The position numbers were made by a program, and so were the translations under genes. The notes beneath the pieces were generated by a model. It had not been told where the DNA came from. It searched no databases and worked only from the letters and a program-made list of their open reading frames with translations. Shown here in pieces: positions 24,497 through 31,388 of a DNA stretch of 36,603 bases. Origin of the DNA: CAZGUG01 sp964529035. Its GTDB lineage: Bacteria; Bacillota; Clostridia; Ch29. The stretch is from assembly GCA_964529035.1 (NCBI GenBank), contig CAZGUG010000017.1, positions 1 to 36,603 on the forward strand. The letters are read 5' to 3'. The number at the start of each line of letters is the position of its first letter. The stretch's first letter is position 1.

Positions 24497-25195
24497 TTAC
24501 TCCTCCTGTTCATATATTTTTAAATATGAAGTCCGGAAATCGAAGGAACCCTGCTGCAGTTGAAAGATCCTCCCCAAAACCGTTTCATAAAACCTTACTT
24601 TTTCATCCAACAGTCTGATAAATCCCGGGTAATCGAGTTCATCCCTGTCGTCGTACAACTGTTTTTCAAGCTCATATACCGATGTATGCAAGGTAAAAAT
24701 GGTGTTAAGAAAAAACTCGGCTAACTGGCGTGAATTAACAGGGTCTCCAAAGACACCTTCCTTTGCCCCTGTATTAATAAGATCCTCATATAAACCGACA
24801 ACTTCCTGCTTCATAAAAGATGTAATTTTACGCTGCAGCTTAAGATTTTCTTCGCTTTCGATGGAAGCTTTAAACTTTTGCCGCCATTTTCCTTCTTTGA
24901 TCTTGTATTCGTTAATAGCTTCAAATGCAATGTTCATTTTTTCCACAGCAGTCAGGTTAGTCCGCGCAAAAATTTTCTTGATTATCTGGACAACCCTGTC
25001 CGTAAAGTCCCTGGCAATTGCTACAATCACATCCTCCTTGGATTCAAAATAGTGATAGAATGCTCCCTTTGTTAATCCTAATTCATCTATAATATCCTTT
25101 ATCGTTGTATTCTCATACCCTTTTTTATAAAACAGCTCGAAGGCGGTCATCATGAATTCATGCTTCCTGTTATGACTTGTTACAATATCAGACAT
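24497..25195 (-). CDS. TetR/AcrR-family transcriptional repressor
   Basis: A 232-residue regulator with an N-terminal TetR helix-turn-helix (about 10-58: AFELFYKKGYENTTIKDI, GLTKGAFYHYFESKEDV) and a long helical ligand domain (60-232), which sets its inducer. ATG 25195 has AGGAGG upstream. Palindromes with identical TACCGAC/GTCGGTA arms lie in its own promoter and in the promoter of the downstream RPH-like gene. It should therefore repress both and release them on binding an effector, perhaps the drug that the enzyme modifies. The ligand domain is too divergent to name an effector by eye. Confidence 0.92.
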   Translation of the reverse strand: MSDIVTSHNRKHEFMMTAFELFYKKGYENTTIKDIIDELGLTKGAFYHYFESKEDVIVAIARDFTDRVVQIIKKIFARTNLTAVEKMNIAFEAINEYKIKEGKWRQKFKASIESEENLKLQRKITSFMKQEVVGLYEDLINTGAKEGVFGDPVNSRQLAEFFLNTIFTLHTSVYELEKQLYDDRDELDYPGFIRLLDEKVRFYETVLGRIFQLQQGSFDFRTSYLKIYEQEE

Positions 25196-25232
25196 ATTGA
25201 AAATCCTCCTTTAGTATTACCCATAATGCAAC

Positions 25233-25249
25233 ATACCGACGGTCGGTAT
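25233..25249. promoter_or_regulatory. TetR operator in the tetR promoter
   Basis: ATACCGAC-G-GTCGGTAT is a perfect 8+1+8 palindrome, 37 bases upstream of the tetR start and sharing its 7-base arms with the site at 24464-24478. Position and identity support autoregulation. Confidence 0.88.
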
Positions 25250-25285
25250 ATTAATTATAAGATAATTCTTTATCCATGTCAACTC

Positions 25286-25360
25286 AAATCAAGGGGACGG
25301 TTCCAAATCAAGGGGACGGTTCTTGCGATTACGCCTTCAGGATAATCGATCTGATTATCC
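25286..25360. repeat. REP-like repeats, tandem pair plus hairpin
   Basis: Two direct copies of AAATCAAGGGGACGGTTC begin at 25286 and 25305 (19-base period). The second continues as TTGCGATTACGCC and leads into a perfect 8-bp stem (GGATAATC, GATCT, GATTATCC; 25340-25360). The GGGGACGGTTC core, or its complement GAACCGTCCCC, recurs at about 28.1, 28.8, 29.85, 31.3, 32.0 and 32.2 kb. It resembles the dispersed repeats linked to RAYT transposases in Firmicutes. Confidence 0.75.
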
Positions 25361-25404
25361 CCATTAACTGCTCTATTTCAAAACCCCTTATTTTCTTTAT
25401 TATC

Positions 25405-25566
25405 TCAAGTGTTCTTACATATGCCAGCATCTTTAAAATTCATCAACATGTCTGCTGAATTTCCTGCGTCAATGATAGGTGCAATTTTACCTCCATTCAA
25501 ATACGACAACATCGGACGATCAGTTTCTGGTTTATGATTACTTCCATGAATCACAAGAACTCTCAA
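25405..25566 (-). CDS. Short unrecognised reading frame, possibly a gene fragment
   Basis: A 53-codon frame starting with TTG 25566, four bases after AAGGAG, encoding LRVLVIHGSNHKP, then a segment ending AGNSADMLMNFKDAG. The composition and the ribosome binding site make it look like real or formerly real protein, with an alpha/beta-type first strand, but I do not recognise the family and it ends abruptly. It lies between the FMN_bind remnant and the REP-like repeats in the decay zone, so a truncated gene is the likelier reading. Confidence 0.25.
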   Translation of the reverse strand: MRVLVIHGSNHKPETDRPMLSYLNGGKIAPIIDAGNSADMLMNFKDAGICKNT

Positions 25567-25599
25567 ATTACTCCTTCCCAAACATTTCGCACAGCATAG

Positions 25600-25855
25600 T
25601 TATTTCACTTGTGCCTGCTCCAAAGCATTTTCAAGAGCCTTAAGATGTGTTTTGTAGGTAAGTGTGGCACCGCTTATTACATCCACTTGAAGTGTCTACG
25701 ATTTAATTGCGTTTCCAAATAAATCCGCAATACTTTGGCCACCTGTCAGTTTCGCCGGCTTTCCTTCTTTATCCACAGCTCCTTTCAGTATTTTGACAAT
25801 AGTCCGGCCGCAATTACCATTACAAAAACCATAAATTTCTTTTAAGCCTTGAGTA
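25600..25855 (-). pseudogene. FMN_bind-domain remnant, distal part of an interrupted apbE-FMN_bind gene
   Basis: The minus strand reads TQGLKEIYGFCNGNCGR, KILKGAVDKEGKPAKLTGG, QSIADLFGNAIKS, a TAG stop (25696-25698), then TLQVDVISGATLTY and KALENALEQAQVK before TAA. VDVISGATLT is the flavinylation motif of FMN_bind domains, and the stop sits where a Gln (CAG) is expected. It has no start of its own; its 5' side meets the IS30 element. The opening TQGLK matches the C-terminus of the apbE fragment on the far side of the element, in the same frame. I therefore read it as the 3' part of one gene split by the insertion and then decaying. Confidence 0.7.
25842..25855. repeat. Left 14-bp direct repeat flanking the IS30 element
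   Basis: TTAAGCCTTGAGTA here is repeated exactly at 27191-27204 on the other side of the element. It is a probable target-site duplication of unusual length. Confidence 0.7.
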
Positions 25856-25909
25856 CTTAAATTGCAATATTAAATGCAACACTTTTTACAGAAACCCGAT
25901 GATATTTTT

Positions 25910-26015
25910 CATTCCAACCTTAACCACCCGTGAACGGGCGTGTGAAATGGTGTCAAGGGCGGTTTTTCCCTTGATACCATGAAACCGGCTGTTATACTAT
26001 CAAAGGGTTGGAATG
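25910..26015. repeat. Nested inverted repeats in the IS30 left end
   Basis: An outer 10-bp inverted repeat (CATTCCAACC at 25910-25919, GGTTGGAATG at 26006-26015) encloses a small CCCGT/ACGGG hairpin near 25928 and a 13-bp stem (ATGGTGTCAAGGG 25947-25959, CCCTTGATACCAT 25968-25980, with one G-T pair). Together they fold as a multi-branched structure between the transposase stop and the element end. It may terminate transcription or block read-through into the transposase from flanking promoters. Confidence 0.5.
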
Positions 26016-26022
26016 TATATCC

Positions 26023-27087
26023 TTAGCTAACGGGCTGCATGTCTGGAACAGTCTCAAGTATACGCTGTATTTCATAGTTAAAAAGTTCTATCGGTGTACG
26101 GTAGCCCAGTATCTTACGAGGCAAATTATTACACCAGTTTTCGATCCGTTTTATCTGCTCAAGGGTTAGGTCCTTAATAGCTTTTCCCTTAGGTATGAAC
26201 CGCCGTATAAGGCCATTATGCCGCTCGTTAGTACCTCTTTCCCAGGCAGAGTAGGGATGAGCATAATATATATTAGTCCCGTGTTTATTTAAGCTGGAGA
26301 ACTCTGAACCATTATCTGCAGTAATACTTTTAAACAAGCGTGTAAATAAAGGCCCGCATTGCTCTTTTATATAGCCAAGTACTTTATCTACAGCTTCAGC
26401 ATTCTTGGTTTCCAGTAGGAAAACCATATGCTCTCGTGTTTTACGCTCTGTAAGGGTCATTAGAGCGCTATCTTTTGAACGTTTACCAATAACAGTATCT
26501 ATCTCCCAATGACCAAATTCATTTCGCTTATCTACGCTTTCAGGGCGGTCACTGATGCTTTTTCCAAGAAGCCTTTTATGTCTTCTGCCGGCAGGCTTTC
26601 TCTGCTTCCTGCGTGTTTTAAGCGATAGATCGATATTACGCACACCCAGAATTCCCCTGTCAATGTAACTATACAAAGTTTTAGTACAGACCATTTTTGA
26701 TTTATCAAATTTACCCTTACGTCTAGCAGCACCTACAACTACATCGGGCGACCATTTCCCCTTAAGGATCTTCTTCTCTGCGTACTGCAGAAAGGGTTCT
26801 ACCTGTAAAGCTTTGAGCTTTTTCCCGCATTCTAAGCGGTTATTCTCGTACACTGCCTGACCAGTTTCGGGAAAGTAGGCCTTATATGTGGTCAGGTCTG
26901 ACCGTAGCTGGGTGGTGGTCCCTCGGTTTATCTCTCTGCTAATAGTACTACGATGTCTGCCTAATCTTCTTGCAATCTGTGCCGGAGACAAACCTTCTTC
27001 CAGTAATGCTTTAATTTTGCCTCTGTCAAATTCTGATAAGTGTTTAAAAGTACGTGCGGATGTGTTACTCTTGTTAGTAAGAGCCAT
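26023..27087 (-). CDS. IS30-family transposase
   Basis: A 354-residue transposase. The N-terminal helix-turn-helix (LSPAQIARRLGRHRSTISREI, about 33-53 in two pieces) is the IS30 DNA-binding domain. The catalytic DDE core is visible as EIDTVIG (first Asp), SITADNGSEF (second Asp) and ERGTNERHNGLIRRFIPKG (Glu). The length is normal and the frame intact, with ATG 27087 and GGAGG upstream. It cuts and joins the 21-bp ends of the surrounding element. It is transcribed leftward, in the direction of the gene it interrupts. Confidence 0.96.
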   Translation of the reverse strand: MALTNKSNTSARTFKHLSEFDRGKIKALLEEGLSPAQIARRLGRHRSTISREINRGTTTQLRSDLTTYKAYFPETGQAVYENNRLECGKKLKALQVEPFLQYAEKKILKGKWSPDVVVGAARRKGKFDKSKMVCTKTLYSYIDRGILGVRNIDLSLKTRRKQRKPAGRRHKRLLGKSISDRPESVDKRNEFGHWEIDTVIGKRSKDSALMTLTERKTREHMVFLLETKNAEAVDKVLGYIKEQCGPLFTRLFKSITADNGSEFSSLNKHGTNIYYAHPYSAWERGTNERHNGLIRRFIPKGKAIKDLTLEQIKRIENWCNNLPRKILGYRTPIELFNYEIQRILETVPDMQPVS

Positions 27088-27173
27088 AGCGATTACCTCC
27101 GTATGTATTTGTTCGGCACTAATATCATACTAGGTTTCTCGCTGTGGTTCTACTTTTTATATCCTGTTGCATT

Positions 27174-27836
27174 TCATTTTACAATGAACCTTAAGCCTTG
27201 AGTAATAAAAACCTGTTGACAATTATCAACCAGGACAACATCAATCCCGGGAAACTGAGCCAGGTATCTAAGTCCCTTTTCCATGCCCGCCACAAATATT
27301 GCAGTTGATAACGCATCAGCAATCATAGCACTGTCTGCAACCACGGTAATGCTTATCAGTCCCGATTCTGCAGGATATCCTGTGGTTGGATCCAGAATGT
27401 GATGCCGCCGCTTACCCGCCCTATCAATAAAATATCGCTCATAGTCACCGGAGGTGACTACTGCTTTGCCGGTTACCTTTACTGCTCCGATTAGGCAGCT
27501 ATAGTGTCTGGGGTGCCTGATGCCCACACTCCATGAAGAACCGTCAAGTTTATTTCCAAGCGTGGATACATTTCCCCCAATGTTTATGAAAGCTGAAACT
27601 ACACCGTACTTTTGAAGTGTTTTTATTAAGCAGTCACTGACATAGCCTTTTCCTGCATGTTGATTGATCATACTAACCTCGCTGTTCGGCATGAAGCGGC
27701 TTAATATGTTTTCCAGCCGCATAAGTACCGTTTTAGCTTCGCTAACTGCCAGTGCTGCTTTTTCACCAAATGCTTTGTATGTAATTTCAGTATTCATACA
27801 AAATCTGTCAGACTCGATAACCGTGGTTTGCCGTAT
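27174..27836 (-). pseudogene. apbE: FAD:protein FMN transferase, internally deleted and cut by IS30
   Basis: ApbE moves FMN from FAD onto Thr in SGAT motifs of FMN_bind proteins. Here the N-terminal part (LENILSRFMPNSEVSMINQHAG) jumps straight to KGYVSDCLIKTLQKYG and INIGGNVS. About 95-100 residues of the normal protein, including the GxFDxT region, are missing in frame. The C-terminal part is well kept: SGDYERYFI, HHILDPTTGYP, and the metal-binding ADALSTAIFV. The last residues (RFIVK) and the stop come from the IS30 end. The ribosome binding site AGGAGG (27844-27849) is correctly spaced from an ATA codon at 27836, so the original ATG may be mutated; ATG 27797 is the only standard start. The product is probably non-functional. 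Confidence 0.75.
27191..27204. repeat. Right 14-bp direct repeat flanking the IS30 element
   Basis: An exact copy of TTAAGCCTTGAGTA at 25842-25855. It lies within the apbE coding sequence, encoding TQGL on the minus strand. Confidence 0.7.
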
Positions 27837-27862
27837 GGGTTATCCTCCTTTGATTCAGGTGT

Positions 27863-27888
27863 TGAATGAATATTGTCGCATTCATTCA
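27863..27888. promoter_or_regulatory. Inverted repeat upstream of the apbE pseudogene
   Basis: TGAATGAAT-ATTGTCGC-ATTCATTCA is a perfect 9-bp inverted repeat with an 8-base centre, about 25 bases upstream of the presumed start of apbE and so in promoter position. The geometry fits a dimeric repressor of the TetR or MarR type. It may be all that remains of the control of a flavinylation gene. Confidence 0.5.
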
Positions 27889-28159
27889 TATTTTACTCAA
27901 CCTGCCACCGATAGTCAGCAGGTTTTTCGGAAATGCAATACCATAAAAAAAGACTTGCGTATATTCCCGCGCAATTTTCAGAGATTCTTTTACCTATGAT
28001 AAGTACTTTTTTAGAAATTCAAGCTGATCAAGAATAACAAGGCATCAATAAATGGTAGATTCTCTGATGCTTTATTAGTCGGTGTAAGCATTGTGTCAGG
28101 GAACCATCCCCTGTCACATAGTCCCTTGACACATAGATAGTTTAGCCAACATCTGGCCG
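27889..28159. other. Gene-poor stretch between apbE remnant and msrA
   Basis: The region is AT-rich with no credible coding frame on either strand; the frames present are short and lack ribosome binding sites. It holds one diverged copy of the GAACCGTCCCC repeat family near 28092-28134 and otherwise no feature that I can support. Confidence 0.5.
28092..28134. repeat. REP-like repeat copy with partial hairpin
   Basis: TGTGTCAGGGAACCATCCCC, then TGTCACATAGTCCCTTGACACA. The core GAACCATCCCC differs by one base from GAACCGTCCCC. The TGTGTCA/TGACACA ends can pair, apart from one extra T. It lies just downstream of msrA. Confidence 0.6.
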
Positions 28160-28699
28160 CTAAAACAGTCCGCTCTCTCTTTTGCATTTCTCAAATTTTT
28201 CTTCTCCGATATGGCAGTATCCATTCGGATTTTTGTCCAGGTATTTCTGATGATATTCTTCGGCAGTATAGTAATTATTAAGCGGCATTATCTCAATTAA
28301 GACCGGTTTGTCATAATGCTTTTGAAGCTCCTTAAGGGAATTTTCTATAACCTCTTTGTCCCAGTCATTTACATAATATATGCCTGTCCTGTACTGGGTC
28401 CCTATATCGTTGCCTTGTCTATTTTTCGCCAATGGATCAATTGCTTCATAATAAAGATTCAGAATGGTTTCCAGGCTCACCTCATCCGGTTTATATAAAA
28501 CTTTTACTGTTTCGGCATGACCTGTGTTTGTATGGCATACCTCCTCATAAGTGGGATTTTCCGTATTTCCATTTGCATAACCCACCTCTGTGCTTACGAC
28601 GCCTTTGATTAAAGACAGATATTTCTCGGCTCCCCAAAAACAGCCTCCCGCCAGGTAAATTTCTTTTATGCTTTCGTTGCTTCTTTTTTCAGAGCCCAC
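28160..28699 (-). CDS. msrA: Peptide-methionine (S)-S-oxide reductase
   Basis: A 179-residue MsrA that reduces the S-epimer of methionine sulfoxide in proteins, using thioredoxin. The catalytic Cys20 is in the signature GGCFWGAEKY. Other conserved parts are GVVSTEVGYANG, NPTYEEVCHTNTGHAE, DPLAKNRQGNDIGTQYRTGIYY (in two strands) and EEYHQKYL. The length is standard for a stand-alone MsrA; no MsrB domain or gene follows. ATG 28699 has GGAAGGAG upstream. It is a single gene with REP-like repeats on both sides, and its role is oxidative-damage repair in an oxygen-sensitive host. Confidence 0.96.
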   Translation of the reverse strand: MGSEKRSNESIKEIYLAGGCFWGAEKYLSLIKGVVSTEVGYANGNTENPTYEEVCHTNTGHAETVKVLYKPDEVSLETILNLYYEAIDPLAKNRQGNDIGTQYRTGIYYVNDWDKEVIENSLKELQKHYDKPVLIEIMPLNNYYTAEEYHQKYLDKNPNGYCHIGEEKFEKCKRESGLF

Positions 28700-28773
28700 T
28701 ACTATTATCTCCTTCCTTTTCCCTTTGTTTTTCTATATTTTAATATCGTATTACAGCTATGGAAGTGTATCAA

Positions 28774-28797
28774 CCGCAAGAACCGTCCCTCTGGTTA
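28774..28797. repeat. REP-like repeat copy
   Basis: CCGCAAGAACCGTCCCTCTG carries the AAGAACCGTCCC core, preceded by CCGCA as in other copies. It lies between the msrA start and the mscS stop. Confidence 0.6.
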
Positions 28798-28848
28798 CCC
28801 CTGGTTATTATGCATAACAAAAATATCATGTTTTTGACACCGGTAAGC

Positions 28849-29646
28849 TTAACTCAGATTATTTATATGCACATCCATTTGAGGATATGGAATGGAGAGG
28901 CCCTCTTCGTCAAAGCGCTGTTTAACTTTTTCAATTACATCAAAATGTACTGCCCAATAATCCGCAGCCTTGACCCATACTCTGACCGTGTATATGACGG
29001 CACTGTCCCCGTGCTCTGACATTCGGACAAATGGTTCGGGCTCTTTAAGTGTCTTAGGATGATTTGCCACTATATCGGTTAATACGCGGACAACCTTTGC
29101 GGGGTCTGCCTCATATCCTGCACCGAATTGGAAATCTACCCGCCGCGTATCTTTTTCAGAATAGTTTGTAATGCTTGCATTAGAAAGGCTTCCATTCGGT
29201 ATATGGATCACCTTGTTGTCAACGGTTACAAGATCGGTGTACAAAACCTGAATTGCCTCGACTGTTCCGCTATAGCCGTTGGCTTCAATATAATCGCCAA
29301 CCTTAAACGGCTTTGTAGCAAGTATAAGAACACCGCCGGCAAAATTGGATAATGACCCTTGAAAAGCCAGACCGACAGCAAGGCCTGCGGCGCCAAATAA
29401 AGCAACAAATGACGTTGTTTCTATTCCGAGAATACTAATGACTGCCACTATTAATAAGATTTTTAGTATACAGCTTATTACCGACTTAATGAAAGGCTTT
29501 AACGTTGCGTCTAATTCCTTTTTATCAATAATTCTTCCAACTTTTTTTGTAATCCACCTAATAATCAGTAATCCGACTATAAGGACAACAATTGCAAATA
29601 CGATGCTTTTAATTACCGGCAAAGCAAGGCTTAAAAGATTTTCCAT
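28849..29646 (-). CDS. Small-conductance mechanosensitive channel (MscS family)
   Basis: A 265-residue MscS-type channel of the cytoplasmic membrane that opens under osmotic downshock. It has three N-terminal membrane helices (about 10-32, 55-80, 84-110). The last contains the Gly/Ala-rich pore helix, FGAAGLAVGLAFQGSLSNFA, then the conserved FKVGDYI and the cytoplasmic beta domain with VxIPNGSLSNASITNYS. The C-terminal alpha/beta domain ends QRFDEEGLSIPYPQMDVHI, typical of the family. ATG 29646 has AGGAGG upstream. It is a single gene. Confidence 0.95.
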   Translation of the reverse strand: MENLLSLALPVIKSIVFAIVVLIVGLLIIRWITKKVGRIIDKKELDATLKPFIKSVISCILKILLIVAVISILGIETTSFVALFGAAGLAVGLAFQGSLSNFAGGVLILATKPFKVGDYIEANGYSGTVEAIQVLYTDLVTVDNKVIHIPNGSLSNASITNYSEKDTRRVDFQFGAGYEADPAKVVRVLTDIVANHPKTLKEPEPFVRMSEHGDSAVIYTVRVWVKAADYWAVHFDVIEKVKQRFDEEGLSIPYPQMDVHINNLS

Positions 29647-29845
29647 GATTAAATCCTCCTAATTGATTATTACTTGTTATTATACCATGCTAATGCGAAA
29701 AACGCCGTATTAGCTCTTTCTTGATACGGGTCAAAAGCTTTTATTAACAAATTAATTTTTCATAGCCTCAAACCGTTGAAACAATATCGCCATTGGTCAA
29801 GTGAAACCGCACCTGCCTGTAGCTATAATTGTCTTTGGTAAATCG
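29647..29845. other. Intergenic region upstream of mscS
   Basis: About 200 AT-rich bases that must include the mscS promoter. On the minus strand, a short stretch reads FTKDNYSYRQVRFHLTNG before a stop and has protein-like character, but it is too short to assign. With the adjacent hairpin and nitroreductase scrap it makes a 336-base gene-free block. Confidence 0.35.
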
Positions 29846-29873
29846 CAGAACCAAGAACCGCCCCTTGGTTCTG
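29846..29873. repeat. REP-like repeat forming a perfect hairpin
   Basis: CAGAACCAAG, AACCGCCC, CTTGGTTCTG: a perfect 10-bp stem with the repeat core AAGAACCGCCCC across one arm and the loop. The nitroreductase scrap begins right at its edge, so the repeat sits at a breakpoint. Confidence 0.7.
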
Positions 29874-29943
29874 ATTGGGGTAGCCTATCTCTAATCCTAA
29901 TACCGGGAAGGTCAGTTTAGGCAGCTTAAGGATCTCACAAATT
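29868..29943 (-). pseudogene. Nitroreductase scrap related to the intact copy at 19.6-20.5 kb
   Basis: The minus strand reads ICEILKLPKLTFPVLGLEIG, then YPNQNQG, against VCEILRLPRLTFPVLGLGIG and YSNQNPQ in the intact nitroreductase. By eye roughly three quarters of the bases agree. Nothing else of the gene is present, and the fragment stops at the REP-like hairpin. Confidence 0.75.
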
Positions 29944-29982
29944 AGGGTAATAAAACAATTACTCAATTTTTCTTTTTAGAAT

Positions 29983-30237
29983 CTAGGAATCAAGGGATTG
30001 AAAATTGTGACTATACATCAACCCCGTCTCCTTGTCAGACTTATACTCCAGGATTTCTCCCGGCTGACAGTTTAGTTCCTTACATATGGCGTCTAGCGTT
30101 GAAAAGCGGATTGCTTTTATCTTTCCTGTTTTAATATTTGACAGGCTGACTATACTAATGCCGACTCTGTCAGCTAGTTCTTTTAACTGCATTTTTCGAT
30201 CCGCCAGTACTCTATCCAACCTAAGAATAATGGCCAT
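29983..30237 (-). CDS. YozG-like XRE-family regulator
   Basis: An 84-residue Cro/CI-type helix-turn-helix protein (LDRVLADRKMQLKELADRVG, then ISIVSLSNIKTGKIKAIRF and CKELNCQPGEILEY). This is the pattern of small regulators encoded after DUF2975 membrane proteins. ATG 30237 has GGGGGAGAGAT upstream and lies 14 bases after the DUF2975 stop, so the two form an operon. It probably regulates its own operon; no clear palindrome is visible, and the upstream region is disturbed. Confidence 0.9.
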   Translation of the reverse strand: MAIILRLDRVLADRKMQLKELADRVGISIVSLSNIKTGKIKAIRFSTLDAICKELNCQPGEILEYKSDKETGLMYSHNFQSLDS

Positions 30238-30251
30238 ATTATCTCTCCCCC

Positions 30252-30686
30252 TTACAGTGTGACATCGTATTCTTCCTGCAGGTAGGAACCGTAGCGGAAG
30301 ATGCCGGAAAGGATAAGCATCAGCAATCCGGCTGCAATCATTATCGAGTTCGCTGAATAATTTACCGTCAAAACCTCTGTTAGCCCCATGGCATGAATGA
30401 TTACATCAGCGGTGCTGGCCTGTGCGGTACCAACGAAAAAGGAACCCACAAGAAAAACTATTCCTATGGAGGAAATACGGCGTGCATTATTGCTTTGAAA
30501 CGGTTCTCCATTCTCAATTGCTTTTAAAACGCCACTGAGGAAAAAAGAAATAGCCCCGTATACAACCGCAAAAATTACAATGGAGAAAAGTATCTTTACA
30601 AGGATAGCACTTGCTTGTTCAGGATTCACTGCACCTGCAGCAAGAGCCAGATTATAGCGGATCACCCCGTCGATATAACACATCAT
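30252..30686 (-). CDS. DUF2975 membrane protein, apparently N-terminally truncated
   Basis: A 144-residue protein with three membrane segments and the DUF2975 features AIENGEPFQSNNARRIS in the middle and a short YGSYLQEEYDVTL C-terminus. The family usually has four helices and about 160-180 residues; the first helix and its leader are missing here. The first available start, an ATG pair at 30686, has no ribosome binding site, and an in-frame TGA lies a few codons upstream. It may be translated poorly or be a pseudogene. It precedes a YozG-like XRE gene, its normal partner. Function unknown. Confidence 0.72.
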   Translation of the reverse strand: MMCYIDGVIRYNLALAAGAVNPEQASAILVKILFSIVIFAVVYGAISFFLSGVLKAIENGEPFQSNNARRISSIGIVFLVGSFFVGTAQASTADVIIHAMGLTEVLTVNYSANSIMIAAGLLMLILSGIFRYGSYLQEEYDVTL

Positions 30687-30836
30687 TATTAAAAATGAAA
30701 CTCATGCCAAATAATCTTTATGCTTAAACCAATCAGTCGATGATACTTTACAACTCTTTTCAAATAGTTTTAGTACAATCATTCATACTTGGCCATACAC
30801 TCATACCCTATGACATCAAACTCATGATTACACTTA

Positions 30837-31274
30837 TTACCGAATAATGTGTATGATGTCTTTACGCGGTGAAGCCAGTTTGTTTTCTTCGGATGCATGA
30901 CCCATAACGACCGCTCCATATACAATATGGGTTTCCGGAATATCCAAGTCATTCAAGAGATCGCGAATTAAGGGCATATGAGAAAGACTAGGAAATCTGC
31001 ATTCTCATCTTGCGCTTTTTCAATTAGGCTCACAATATAAGGATGGGTTTCCGGCACAACCGGAATAGATAAAAGGGTTTTTCGGATAGCCTCATTTACC
31101 TTATTAAGTGTATCAGCATTCTGTATAGCAGTAAATTTCCAGTTCTGCATTCCCATTGCATTAGGAGCATAGCTTCCTGCAATGAGAATGATATTTAGAG
31201 CCTCCTCAGATATTTGATTCTCTCTGAAAGTATGTATTTCTTCTTGTTAATATATTTTCTATTATGTTATTCAT
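30837..31274 (-). pseudogene. Nitroreductase pseudogene with frameshift and internal deletion
   Basis: An ATG at 31274 with AAGGAG opens MNNIIENILTRRNTYFQRE. One base is then out of phase before QISEEALNIILIAGSYAPNA and MGMQNWKFTAIQNADTLNKV, the FMN-binding start of a nitroreductase. The frame ends soon after ENADFL. The family's C-terminal segment (LNDLDIPETHIVYGAVVMGH, then PRKDIIHIIR and TAA) follows in another frame with about 70 residues missing. At least one frameshift and one deletion make it a clear relic of a second nitroreductase subfamily, distinct from the copy at 19.6 kb. Confidence 0.85.
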
Positions 31275-31314
31275 TGTCAGTCTCCTTCTTAGAAAAATCT
31301 TTCTTGCAAACCAA

Positions 31315-31375
31315 GGGTCAACCATGGAGACGGTTCCTGCGGTTTGGCATTACCGCCTGCAGGATACTCATGCCG
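31315..31375. repeat. Diverged REP-like repeat copy
   Basis: GGAGACGGTTCCTGCGG is followed by ATTACCGCCTGCAGGATA. The same arrangement (GGGGACGGTTCTTGCG, then ATTACGCCTTCAGGATA) follows the pair at 25305, so the repeat unit extends about 35 bases beyond its core. Confidence 0.6.
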
Positions 31376-31388
31376 TCGGTAACAATTA

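Larger units (their letters stand above)
25861..27185 (-). mobile_element. IS30-family insertion sequence
   Basis: The element encodes one DDE transposase and is bounded by imperfect 21-bp terminal inverted repeats: ATTGCAATATTAAATGCAACA at 25861-25881, and TGTTGCATTTCATTTTACAAT at 27165-27185, which match at 18 of 21 positions. Five unmatched bases on each side separate these ends from 14-bp direct repeats, so the outer boundary may instead be 25856-27190. It lies between the 5' part of an apbE gene and an FMN_bind remnant that reads in the same frame. The transposase is intact, so the element may be recent or active. Confidence 0.85.
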
